DNA from: CAZRGV01 sp964599655
Lineage (GTDB): Bacteria; Planctomycetota; Planctomycetia; Isosphaerales; Isosphaeraceae
DNA: 64,000 bases
Reading direction: 5' to 3'
NCBI GenBank assembly: GCA_964599655.1
Contig: CAZRGV010000010.1
Span: 1 to 64,000, forward strand
Shown: in pieces, positions 1 to 7,091 of the stretch
Layout: each line of letters opens with the position of its first letter
Position numbering within the stretch: the first letter of the stretch is position 1
Notes under the pieces: generated by a model
Seen by the model: only the letters and a program-made list of their open reading frames with translations
Databases searched by the model: none
What the model was told of the DNA's origin: nothing
Position numbers and translations under genes: made by a program

Positions 1-11
1 AGTGCTCTGTG

Positions 12-55
12 TGGTCGAGGACGACACTGGTGGGCAAGCCACCAGTGGCACCCGA
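12..55. repeat. Dispersed intergenic repeat, copy 1, with hairpin
   Basis: The words tggtcgaggacgac (12-25) and ccagtggcacccga (42-55) both recur in the intergenic region at 17227-17253. Between them is a perfect 9-bp inverted repeat, cactggtgg (25-33) with ccaccagtg (39-47), separated by a 5-base loop. Shared sequence in two intergenic regions about 17 kb apart suggests a small repeat family. Function is unknown; a folded RNA or terminator-like role is possible. Confidence 0.55.
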
Positions 56-628
56 CTGCACATGGACCCCACCCAAGCGGTCCACCAAGGCTCCGGTCCC
101 GGAGCGGGTTTCGATTCGAAGAAAGGGGGAATTCGAGACGGAATGCTGGAGAGACGGGTGGGGTTTTGTGGCGATTTAGGGTTGAGGGGTTGTTGTCGGG
201 CGTGTTTCGTTTCGCGAGGCGTCCACGGCCCACGAGCGAGGTCGAGGGATACGCAATCGCCCGGATTGGTGCTCCTTCGCCGGTTGAGTCCGCCAACCGA
301 TGTTCCCGAGCCGCAAGGAGAGGAGTTCGGAGCGCAGCGTTTCAGACCGTGAGAGCCGGGCCTTGGTGGCGATCCCGTTCGAGGGGCTCGACGGCGAGCT
401 GACCGTTCGGAGGAGTTCGGCGGAACGAGTCCGAAGCGTTTCGAAACAGATTGTTGGACGAATGCAGGTTTGCGTGGTAGCCTGTCTGGATTGAGGGAGC
501 CGGCGCGACGATGGACCGGCCGGAATTTCGTGTGGGAGATACCCGAGCTGCGGTTCGGAACCCGTTTCGACGAGCGGGCTTGCGGGTTCTCGCTCGGGTT
601 GGCTGTCTGAGTTTTTTCGAGGAAGTTC

Positions 629-658
629 TTGATTAGTTAACAGCTAGGTTGATATGAT
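629..658 (+). promoter_or_regulatory. Candidate sigma70-type promoter for the gene at 744
   Basis: TTGATT at 629-634 and TATGAT at 653-658 are separated by 18 bases, in a locally AT-rich stretch inside a GC-rich region. The gene at 744 starts about 85 bases downstream. This is pattern matching only. Confidence 0.3.
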
Positions 659-743
659 TGGGCGGGTTAAGTGTGGCGACAACGTATTGTCGTCGCGGGC
701 CAGAAGGGATCTCTCAGCCTCGGATTCTTCTCGTGGAAAGTCG

Positions 744-998
744 ATGGAGACCATGCAGCCTAGACTAATCGAGCGAACCGGTGAGTGGGTGATTCTGGTG
801 CGGGCGACGTGTCGAGGTGTCACCTTGTGGGTGGAGAGGCGTCGGGGCGAGGGTTGGAGCGACGAGCAGATTGTCGGCGGTTTGGTGGCGCGTTTGGAGG
901 GGGCGTTCGCCACGGATGAGCTTGACGAGCATAGTCGCGAGACGCTAATGGCGCTGGCTCGCCGGCAGGCGGAGAGCCTTCTGGCTGGCGGAAAGTGA
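744..998 (+). CDS. Small hypothetical protein, 84 aa
   Basis: I do not recognise this protein. It reads as a compact soluble protein: a beta-rich first half (the WVILVRATCRGVTLWVERR segment) followed by helices containing GWSDEQIVGGLVARLEGAF and ending near LLAGGK. No signal peptide or membrane segment is seen. The frame is open upstream to 654, but the upstream residues look non-coding, so I chose the ATG at 744; the ATG at 753 is an alternative. A promoter-like pair of boxes lies about 85 bases upstream. Codon use resembles that of neighbouring genes. Role unknown. Confidence 0.5.
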   Translation: METMQPRLIERTGEWVILVRATCRGVTLWVERRRGEGWSDEQIVGGLVARLEGAFATDELDEHSRETLMALARRQAESLLAGGK

Positions 999-1125
999 GG
1001 GAACGTCCGCCCTGTCGCGAGCGAGGGAGGAGTGTTCGACGCGGCGGACGCTTGCCGGTCGCGGCTGGCCGGAACGGGGATCGAGTGGCCGAGGCGCTTG
1101 CGAACCCGGCGGTGGTTTTCTCACA

Positions 1126-1350
1126 TCATGATTCGGGTTCGAAGAAGCGGTCGAACCCGTGCGTTTGCTCCTCGTCCTCAGTCTCGGGCACCTCAGTCTC
1201 GGGCACGAGCAGGTCGTCGAGGGAGAGGTCGAGGGCGTTTGCGATCCGGTTCAGGATTCGGAGGAGATCCGGATCGTTTTTGGGGCTCAGGCGATGGCCG
1301 CGCGGTCGATCCTCGTCCGATGGGGCCGGGGTGGCTTCGTCGGAGAACAT
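1126..1350 (-). CDS. Small acidic protein with an XRE-type helix end, 74 aa
   Basis: The central segment LLRILNRIANALDLSLDDLL closely resembles the last helices of Xre/Cro-type helix-turn-helix domains, in which such a segment follows the DNA-recognition helix. The upstream recognition part is missing, and the tail after it is acidic (VPETEVPETEDEEQ). The start ATG (reverse complement at 1348-1350) has an AAGGA about 8 bases upstream. The frame stays open further upstream, but that sequence is basic and low in coding character. It could be a truncated regulator, a small partner protein of a regulator, or a chance similarity. Nothing in the neighbourhood clarifies the role. Confidence 0.45.
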   Translation of the reverse strand: MFSDEATPAPSDEDRPRGHRLSPKNDPDLLRILNRIANALDLSLDDLLVPETEVPETEDEEQTHGFDRFFEPES

Positions 1351-1913
1351 GGGCGCGTCCTTGTTGTTGTCGCCCGAAGGTGGAGGAAATCGACGAAAGA
1401 TCACTGGAATCCGTCCAATTCTTGACAGAAGGTGAGGAAACTGCAAGAAAAGTCTAGTATTCCCCCCAAAAAAATTCGAGAAAAGCGCTCCGGAATTTTG
1501 TGGTCGATCCTTGAAGCGGGAAGGCCGGGTGTCGGGGAGGGTGCCGAGCTTGGCCTTCAGGTTGGGTGCGGGATCACGCCCTGTTCGGTGATGGTCGTCC
1601 GCGACGGAGGTCCTCCGCGCGCAACGGGTGTCGAGGGGGACAGGCCGGATCCGAACCTTCCTCTTCTTGGATCGAAGTCTGGCGCGCGCAAAAGGCCGTG
1701 CCCATGCAACGATTCGCAAGGGTACGGCCGCCATGACCGCTTCCACCCGCCGTTCTTGAGCCAAGTGGACCTAAGGCAGCATAATAGAAGAGCGATGCGC
1801 GGATTGTCAACAAGAATGTCGAAGGGACATGAAGAAAAAAATGGTTTCGACGCGTCTTGTAACGATTTGTCGAGGGACATGGGATTCTTTTGATGCAGAA
1901 GCGCGACGTGGGT
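1351..1913. other. Intergenic region without a convincing gene
   Basis: This 563-bp stretch lies between two minus-strand small genes. It contains A/T-rich patches, including a run of A around 1468-1474, which would be upstream of the gene ending at 1126 and could hold its promoter. Open frames here are basic, low-complexity and carry no recognisable domain. Confidence 0.4.
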
Positions 1914-2108
1914 TCAGGGAGCGTTCGGGTCCCTGTCGATGGGTTCGGCGGGAAGGTCGGGCCTTTCTTGTTCGAATTGTTCGTGTTCGAGTTCGAGGAA
2001 TCGGCGGTTGTCCCGTCGCCAGGCGATCCAGGAGAGGAGCGCGACGACCAGGGCGGCCGGAAGGACGAGGTAGACGAGCAGATTCCGGAAGAAGCCGTGA
2101 GTGTCCAT
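1914..2108 (-). CDS. Small single-pass membrane protein, 64 aa
   Basis: Residues about 9-28 (LLVYLVLPAALVVALLSWIA) form one clear transmembrane helix, followed by the basic WRRDNRR stretch that would stay in the cytoplasm by the positive-inside rule. The tail is charged and rich in Glu and Pro. I recognise no family. The start ATG at 2106-2108 (reverse strand) has no strong ribosome site in front. Small one-helix proteins of this type are common and often unannotated in Planctomycetes. Function unknown. Confidence 0.6.
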   Translation of the reverse strand: MDTHGFFRNLLVYLVLPAALVVALLSWIAWRRDNRRFLELEHEQFEQERPDLPAEPIDRDPNAP

Positions 2109-2314
2109 GAGCGATTCGGGCGTTGACGGGTGCGGACGATTGATACGATTCTATCACAGAACGGCGCATGTCGATCAGGAACGGGAGCGGACCGGCGAGT
2201 TGTTCCGTGAGGCGGGAACGGGGCACGGGGCTTGTGAGTGGCGTGGGGAGCGGAGAAGATCGAATCCGAACAACGGCTCTCGCAAGCGGCCCGATTTCGG
2301 GTAGGAGCAGGAAC

Positions 2315-3190
2315 GTGTTGATCGCGCCGACCGTTGGACGCTGGAGATGGCTTCTGCTTTTGCTGCTGGCGGCGGTGGGGCTGGGGGCTGGGCGAACCCA
2401 GGCTGTCGAGGCCGACGAGCGGCCGCCGGATGTGACCGATCCGCCGTCGTACGAGACGTTCCTGGTGGTGCCGCTTCGGGTGCACGTGCTGAGCTGCGAG
2501 GATTTGCCGGAGGCGGACTGCAAGCTGAGCGACGCGGACGTCACGAGGATCGTCGGCAAGGTGAATGGGATCTGGAACAAGGCGGGGATTCACTTCGGGC
2601 TGGAGTCGGTGGTGCGGGAGCCGGCGGCTCGGGTCGAGCGGTTCAAGCTGGCTCGAGACCTGGACGGCGAGGCGCCTCTGGGGCTATTCCGGCTGCTGGT
2701 GCCGGAGGGGGCGAGCCGTCGGTTCGACGGGCTGCACGTGTATTACATTCACCGGTTTTCGGTCAACGGCTGCAGGCGTGCNNNNNNNNNNGTCAACGGC
2801 GTGTACATGGGTTCGGATTACGCGATCGTGCAGGAGACGGCGAGGCTGCGGCCGGTGGAGGGGGGCATTGACGAGCCGATTCCGCGAGTGACGGCGCATG
2901 AGCTGGGGCACGCGCTCGGGCTGCCACACCGGCAAGACCGGACGAACCTGCTGGCGTCGGGAACGACCGGCACGCGGTTGAATGCCGAGGAGGTGAGGAC
3001 CGCCCGAGAGCGGGCGAAGGGTTTGCGAGGGGCGAGGAACGTCGAGGCGCTTCGCGAGGCGGCCGAGCAGGCGGCGTCGAAGGGGGAGGTGGACGCGGCG
3101 CGCCGGTTCTGGCGCTGGCTGTCGGAGATTCCCGGCGCGGGAGCCGCCGAGGCGAAATCGCGCCTGGAGGGGCTGTCGACAGAACCATGA
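2315..3190 (+). CDS. Secreted metzincin-like zinc metalloprotease (assembly gap inside)
   Basis: The GTG start at 2315 has an AGGAG site 7 bases upstream and opens a classic signal peptide: basic start, then a Leu-rich core and an AGRTQA-type cleavage region. The mature protein has the zinc motif HELGHALGLPH, with three His ligands at nominal residues 195, 199 and 205 and the catalytic Glu at 196. HExxHxxGxxH is the hallmark of metzincin peptidases. Ten Ns (2782-2791) interrupt the part just before it, and the word gtcaacggc occurs on both sides of the gap, so the residues VNG appear twice. The reading frame is kept across the nominal gap. The C-terminal 90 residues are helical. Substrate unknown; likely periplasmic or secreted. 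Confidence 0.8.
   Translation: MLIAPTVGRWRWLLLLLLAAVGLGAGRTQAVEADERPPDVTDPPSYETFLVVPLRVHVLSCEDLPEADCKLSDADVTRIVGKVNGIWNKAGIHFGLESVVREPAARVERFKLARDLDGEAPLGLFRLLVPEGASRRFDGLHVYYIHRFSVNGCRRXXXXVNGVYMGSDYAIVQETARLRPVEGGIDEPIPRVTAHELGHALGLPHRQDRTNLLASGTTGTRLNAEEVRTARERAKGLRGARNVEALREAAEQAASKGEVDAARRFWRWLSEIPGAGAAEAKSRLEGLSTEP
2782..2791. other. Assembly gap (10 N) inside the metalloprotease gene
   Basis: The gap is flanked by the same 9 bases, gtcaacggc, at 2762-2770 and 2792-2800. This is what an unresolved contig-end overlap could leave, so the true sequence may lack the duplicated segment. Confidence 0.9.
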
Positions 3191-3268
3191 GGCGGGACGG
3201 GCCCGGGGCGTGGGCGTGGTGCGACGAGGTCGAGCGACGAGACGCGGGAGCGACCAAGGGGAACGACC

Positions 3269-4432
3269 ATGGCGAGGCGGCTGTTGCTGGTTGAGGATAG
3301 CTCGACGATGCGCCGGATGATCTCGGCGATGCTTCAAGACGAAGGCTACGAGGTCGCGCTGGCCTGCGATGGCCGAGACGGGCTGGCGAAGGCGCGCGAG
3401 ACGACGCCGGAGCTGATCCTGACCGACTACGAGATGCCCGAGATGGACGGCCCGGCGCTTTGCCAGGAGTTGAAGGCGGATCCGGAGCTTCGGCCGATTC
3501 CGGTGCTGATGCTGACGACGCTGGGTGCGACCGAGAGCAAGGTGATTGGCCTGAACGCGGGGGCCGACGACTACATCGAGAAGCCTCGCTCGCCGCAGGA
3601 CGTGCAGGAGCTGTTCGCGAGAATCCGGGCGCAGTTGCGGATTGCCGACCTGCGGGCCGAGCTGGCGCAGCGCAACAAGCAGCTCGAAGCGGCTCAGGCG
3701 AAGCTGGCGCTGGAGCTGCAACTGGCGAGGAAGGTACAGCTCGGCCTGATGCCGAAGGCGCCGAAGCCTCGAGGGCCGCTCAAGATGGCGGTGTATTACC
3801 AGCCGGCCAACCAGCTCGGCGGCGACGTGTACGACTTCTCGAGACCCGACGGTCAGCGGCTGGGCATCCTCGTCGTCGACATCTCGGGGCACGGGGTCAA
3901 CTCGGCCCTGCTCTCGGGCGTGGTCAAAACCATGGCCGCGGCGCCGATGGCCTCGGGCAAGTCGCCGGGCGAGGTGCTGGCGATGCTCGACGGCGCGCTG
4001 GAGCCATACTTCCCGGATGGATATTTCTGCACAGGATTTTATGTGTTGATCGATGAAACGACCGGGGCGTTCGAGTACGCGGGGGTGGGGCATCCGCCGC
4101 GGTGGGGGGGGGGGGCCGGGGGGCCGCGGGTCCGCGCGCGGGGGCGGGGGTGGCGGGGGGGGGGGAGGGGGGCGGGGCCGCCGGACGGGGGACGGGACCA
4201 GCTTGGTCCTGGGGAATCGCTGCTGGTGTATACCGACGGCCTTCCCGAGGCGATGACGCCGACGGACGAGCTGTTTGGTCAGGATCGGATCATTCAGGTT
4301 CTGGAAGCGCACCGGGCGAGCGAGCCGTCGGAAATCCTCAAGCAACTGGAGGCGGCCGTGGCCCGGCATGTGGCGCCGGGTCAGGCGAGTGACGACATCA
4401 ACTTGATTGTCGTGCAAAATCCTCGCCCGTGA
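3269..4432 (+). CDS. Response regulator fused to PP2C-type phosphatase (RsbU/SpoIIE-like)
   Basis: Residues 4-120 are a receiver domain with acidic residues E9/D10, phosphoacceptor Asp53 in LTDYEMPEMDG and conserved Lys105 in IEKP. A coiled-coil linker (about 121-160) leads to a PP2C/SpoIIE phosphatase domain with GGDVYDF (Asp187) and DISGHG (Asp204), the usual metal-binding acidic residues. Such proteins dephosphorylate STAS anti-sigma-factor antagonists when their receiver is phosphorylated. The next gene encodes a STAS protein and the one after that CheA, so CheA is the probable kinase. Around residues 277-312 the code is almost only Gly and Arg because of G runs up to 12 long; a family member should have an ordinary strand-loop sequence there, so base-calling errors are likely. 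An AAGGGG site precedes the ATG. Confidence 0.88.
   Translation: MARRLLLVEDSSTMRRMISAMLQDEGYEVALACDGRDGLAKARETTPELILTDYEMPEMDGPALCQELKADPELRPIPVLMLTTLGATESKVIGLNAGADDYIEKPRSPQDVQELFARIRAQLRIADLRAELAQRNKQLEAAQAKLALELQLARKVQLGLMPKAPKPRGPLKMAVYYQPANQLGGDVYDFSRPDGQRLGILVVDISGHGVNSALLSGVVKTMAAAPMASGKSPGEVLAMLDGALEPYFPDGYFCTGFYVLIDETTGAFEYAGVGHPPRWGGGAGGPRVRARGRGWRGGGRGAGPPDGGRDQLGPGESLLVYTDGLPEAMTPTDELFGQDRIIQVLEAHRASEPSEILKQLEAAVARHVAPGQASDDINLIVVQNPRP
4099..4190. other. Poly-G stretch, probable sequence error
   Basis: This stretch has G runs of 12, 6, 11 and 6 bases with only short interruptions, unlike anything else in the window. It lies inside the phosphatase domain, where the conserved flanks (GHPP before, LGPGESLLVYTDGL after) remain in frame and about the normal distance apart. 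That pattern fits miscalled bases more than an insertion. A real G-rich element is less likely. Confidence 0.65.
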
Positions 4433-4491
4433 GGCCACGGAGTGATAAACTGGAGAAGGGCGACAAGCGTCTGTCGGCGGGAGGGACCGGC

Positions 4492-4815
4492 GTGAGCGAA
4501 TCGGCTCCGGAGGCTGGCGAACGGCCCGAGGAAACGGTGGTGGTGTCGGGGCCGTTGACGCTGGCCGAGGCTCCCCGCTGGCGTGAGGCGCTTCAGTCGG
4601 CCATTTCGGGCGGAAACGCGGTGCGCATCGACCTGGAGGCAGCGGGGCCCTGGGACCTGGCCGGGTTGCAACTGATGCTTTCGGCGCTGGCGTCGGGCAA
4701 GCGGTCGGGGCAGGCGGTGCGGTTGGTCAACGTCCCTGACGTCTTCCTGACGATCGTCGACCAGGCGGGGCTTTCGGAACGACTGAAGGAGGCGATTGCC
4801 AGCCGGGCGGTCTGA
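4492..4815 (+). CDS. STAS-domain protein (anti-sigma antagonist-like), 107 aa
   Basis: A single STAS domain fills the protein: strand VVVSGPLTLAEA, helix, strand AVRIDLEAAG, then the signature DLAGLQLMLSALASGKRSG and a final helix. In SpoIIAA-type proteins the signature contains a Ser or Thr just after the Asp that is phosphorylated by a kinase; here that position is Leu56 (D55-L56-A57-G58), so this protein probably cannot be phosphorylated in the usual way. The GTG at 4492 has a GGGAGGG site; an ATG at 4429 in the same frame would overlap the upstream gene. Position between a PP2C response regulator and CheA suggests a signalling output or a scaffold in this chemosensory operon. Confidence 0.8.
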   Translation: MSESAPEAGERPEETVVVSGPLTLAEAPRWREALQSAISGGNAVRIDLEAAGPWDLAGLQLMLSALASGKRSGQAVRLVNVPDVFLTIVDQAGLSERLKEAIASRAV

Positions 4816-4935
4816 TCGGATCGAAGGCCACGGCGGGGTTTCGAGCGATTGGTGCATCAGGTCGGTTCCGCATGGGGTTGTTTGACGCAACGCCCGCGAT
4901 GATTCTCCTTTCCGACGATCAAGCCCAGGCGAAAC

Positions 4936-7033
4936 GTGGCGAACGACCGCTTCCGCAGCATGTTTTTTGAAGAGGCGAGGGAACTCCTTCAGGCCCTGGA
5001 AGAGGGGCTGATGGACCTGGAGGCTCGCCAGGGGGACCGCGCCCACGTGGATCGGACGTTCCGCGCCGCCCACACGCTGAAGGGGGCGGCCGGGATGGTC
5101 GGCCTTCGGTCGATTGCCGAGTTCACGCACCGGGTTGAGGCGGTGCTCGACCGGATCCGGTCGGGCTCGATGGAGGTGCGTCCGGAGATCATCTCGACCC
5201 TGCTGGAGGCCAAGGACCAGCTGGCGGCGGCCGTCGAGGCCGAGGCTGAGGGACAGGCCGCGCCGAGCGCGCCCGAGTCGCTGGTCGAGCGGCTTGACGC
5301 GCTCGCCAGCGGTGTGGTTCCGGCCCAGCCGGCGGCGGCTCCGGCGGTCACGGTCGAGGGATCGCCCGCGTCGGAGGAATCGGCGGAACGGGCCGAAGCC
5401 GAAGCGGAAGCGGAACGGGCGGCCGTCGCGGAGGAGACGACGTACCGGATTGTGCTGGCGCCTCGGCCCGACCTGCTCCGTCGAGGGGTCAATCCGCTCG
5501 GATTTCTCGACGAGCTTCGGGAGCTTGGTCGGGCGAAGGTTGTGCCCGACGCCGACCGGGTTCCGCCGCTGGAGGCGATCGACCCGAGGGATTGCTACCT
5601 GCGGTGGACGGTCGAGCTAACNNNNNNNNNNNNNNNNNNNNNNNNNNNNNNNNNNNNNNNNNNNNNNNNNGTTCCTCGAAGACAGGAGCCAGGTGTCGAT
5701 CGCGGTCGTCGCTCCGGGGGTTGAAGAGAAGGTGGCGGTGGCGCCGGAGCCAGCAGCCCGGAACGGGGAGCCGGAACCGGAGGCGAAGCCGGCGTCGACG
5801 GTTGCGACGCAGGCTCCGGCGGACGCCCGAGAGGTCCGGGCCAAGGCCGCGACGGGGGGGCGCATCCGGGTCGAGGCCGATCAGCTCGACCAGCTTGTGG
5901 GGATGGCCGGCGAGCTGGCGGTGCTGACCGATAGCCTTCAGGAGCTTCGAGAGGTGGAAGGCGTGGCTCCCTGGAGCGGGACGATCGAGGCGCTGGAGCG
6001 GCTGGGGCGTCGGCTGCGAGACACGACGCTCGAGCTTCGGATGGTTCCGATCGAGGAGCTGTTCGTGCGGTTTCCCAGGGTGGTGCGCGACCTGGCCGAG
6101 CATTGCGGCAAGCAGATCGCGCTGCGGCTGGAAGGGGAGGAAACGCAGCTCGACCGGACGATCGTGGAGCGGCTGGCCGATCCGATGATCCACCTGATTC
6201 GCAACAGCGTGGATCATGGGTTGGAGTCGCCCGAGGAGCGGTTGGCGGCGGGCAAGCCGCCGACGGGGCGGATCACGATTCGAGCCGGTCATGAGGGGGA
6301 TCGGGTCACGATCCAGATCATGGACGACGGCCGGGGTCTGGACCGGGCGAAGATCCTTCGCAAGGGGCTGGCGCTGGGGTTGTTGCCGCCGGACACCTCG
6401 CCCGACGACCCGCGCGTGGGCACGTTGATCTTCGAGGCGGGGTTCTCGACGCGGGAGAAGGTGGGCGAGCTTTCGGGTCGTGGCGTGGGGCTCGACGTGG
6501 TGCGCGACACGATCCGGAGCCTTCGAGGGTCGGTGAGCCTTCGGACTGAGGAAGGCCGCGGGACGACGTTCCGGCTCTCGCTGCCGCTGACGCTGGCGAT
6601 GATCGACGGCCTGCTGGTGGAGGTCGATGGAGCGCGTTACGTCGTGCCGATGGGTCAGGTCGACGAGTGCGTGGCTCCGAACGAGACCGACACGTTGAGC
6701 GCGATGGGGCGGCGGGCGGTGGTGGTTCGCGAGGAGATGGTGCCGATCGTCTGGCTCCGTCAGGCGTTCGGGGCGGAGGGGCCGCCGCCCGATCGGCTGG
6801 AACTGTTGCTGACGCGTTACGCCGAGCAGCGCGTCGGGGTGGCCGTCGATCGCTTGCTGGGGCGCGTGCAGGCGGTGATCCAGCCGTTGAGCGAGGGGCT
6901 GGCCCATCTCCGGCGATTCTCCGGCGCGACGATTTTGGGGGATGGATCGATCTGCCTGATTCTGGATCTGGCGACGCTGGTCTCCGAGGCTCAGGCCCGC
7001 GAACATCATGCGTCGCTTTCCGCTTCCACCTGA
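4936..7033 (+). CDS. cheA: Chemotaxis-type histidine kinase CheA (gap inside)
   Basis: A hybrid-free CheA. The HPt domain has AAHTLKGAAGMVG with phosphoacceptor His46. A P2-like alpha/beta region follows (YRIVLAP to YLRWTVEL), interrupted by 49 Ns at 5622-5670, and it resumes as FLEDRSQVSIA. After the gap come the dimerisation helices, the HATPase domain with NSVDHGLE (N box), DDGRGLD (G1) and GRGVGLDVV (G2), and a CheW-like coupling domain to the end. The two halves lie in different frames, so the nominal gap length is wrong by one base (or two in the other direction); this is one gene, not two. Start is the GTG at 4936 (protein MANDRF). It phosphorylates the receiver domains of this operon and CheB. 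No separate CheY is encoded nearby. Confidence 0.9.
5622..5670. other. Assembly gap (49 N) inside cheA
   Basis: Reading frame 1 upstream continues in frame 2 downstream, so the real gap cannot be 49 bases if the gene is intact; 48 or 51 would restore the frame. The missing piece belongs to the poorly conserved P2-like region. Confidence 0.9.
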
Positions 7034-7091
7034 GTGACGTCCAGAGAGAACCAGACGAGACCGCAACCGATCGGGTCACGAGGTCGCCGCC

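Larger units (their letters stand above)
1..743. other. Region without a convincing gene
   Basis: I see no frame with recognisable protein features here; the short open frames have no matching domain or good start. The left edge carries one copy of a dispersed intergenic repeat (12-55, described separately). Near the right edge, 629-658, is a sigma70-like promoter candidate facing the small gene at 744. A gene end lying left of the window cannot be excluded. Confidence 0.5.

Noticed and set aside
2684..4438. Long minus-strand open frame of 584 codons over the metalloprotease and receiver-phosphatase genes
   Set aside because: Antisense shadow of two recognised genes; composition is Arg/Pro/His-rich and no domain is seen. 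GC bias keeps such frames open.
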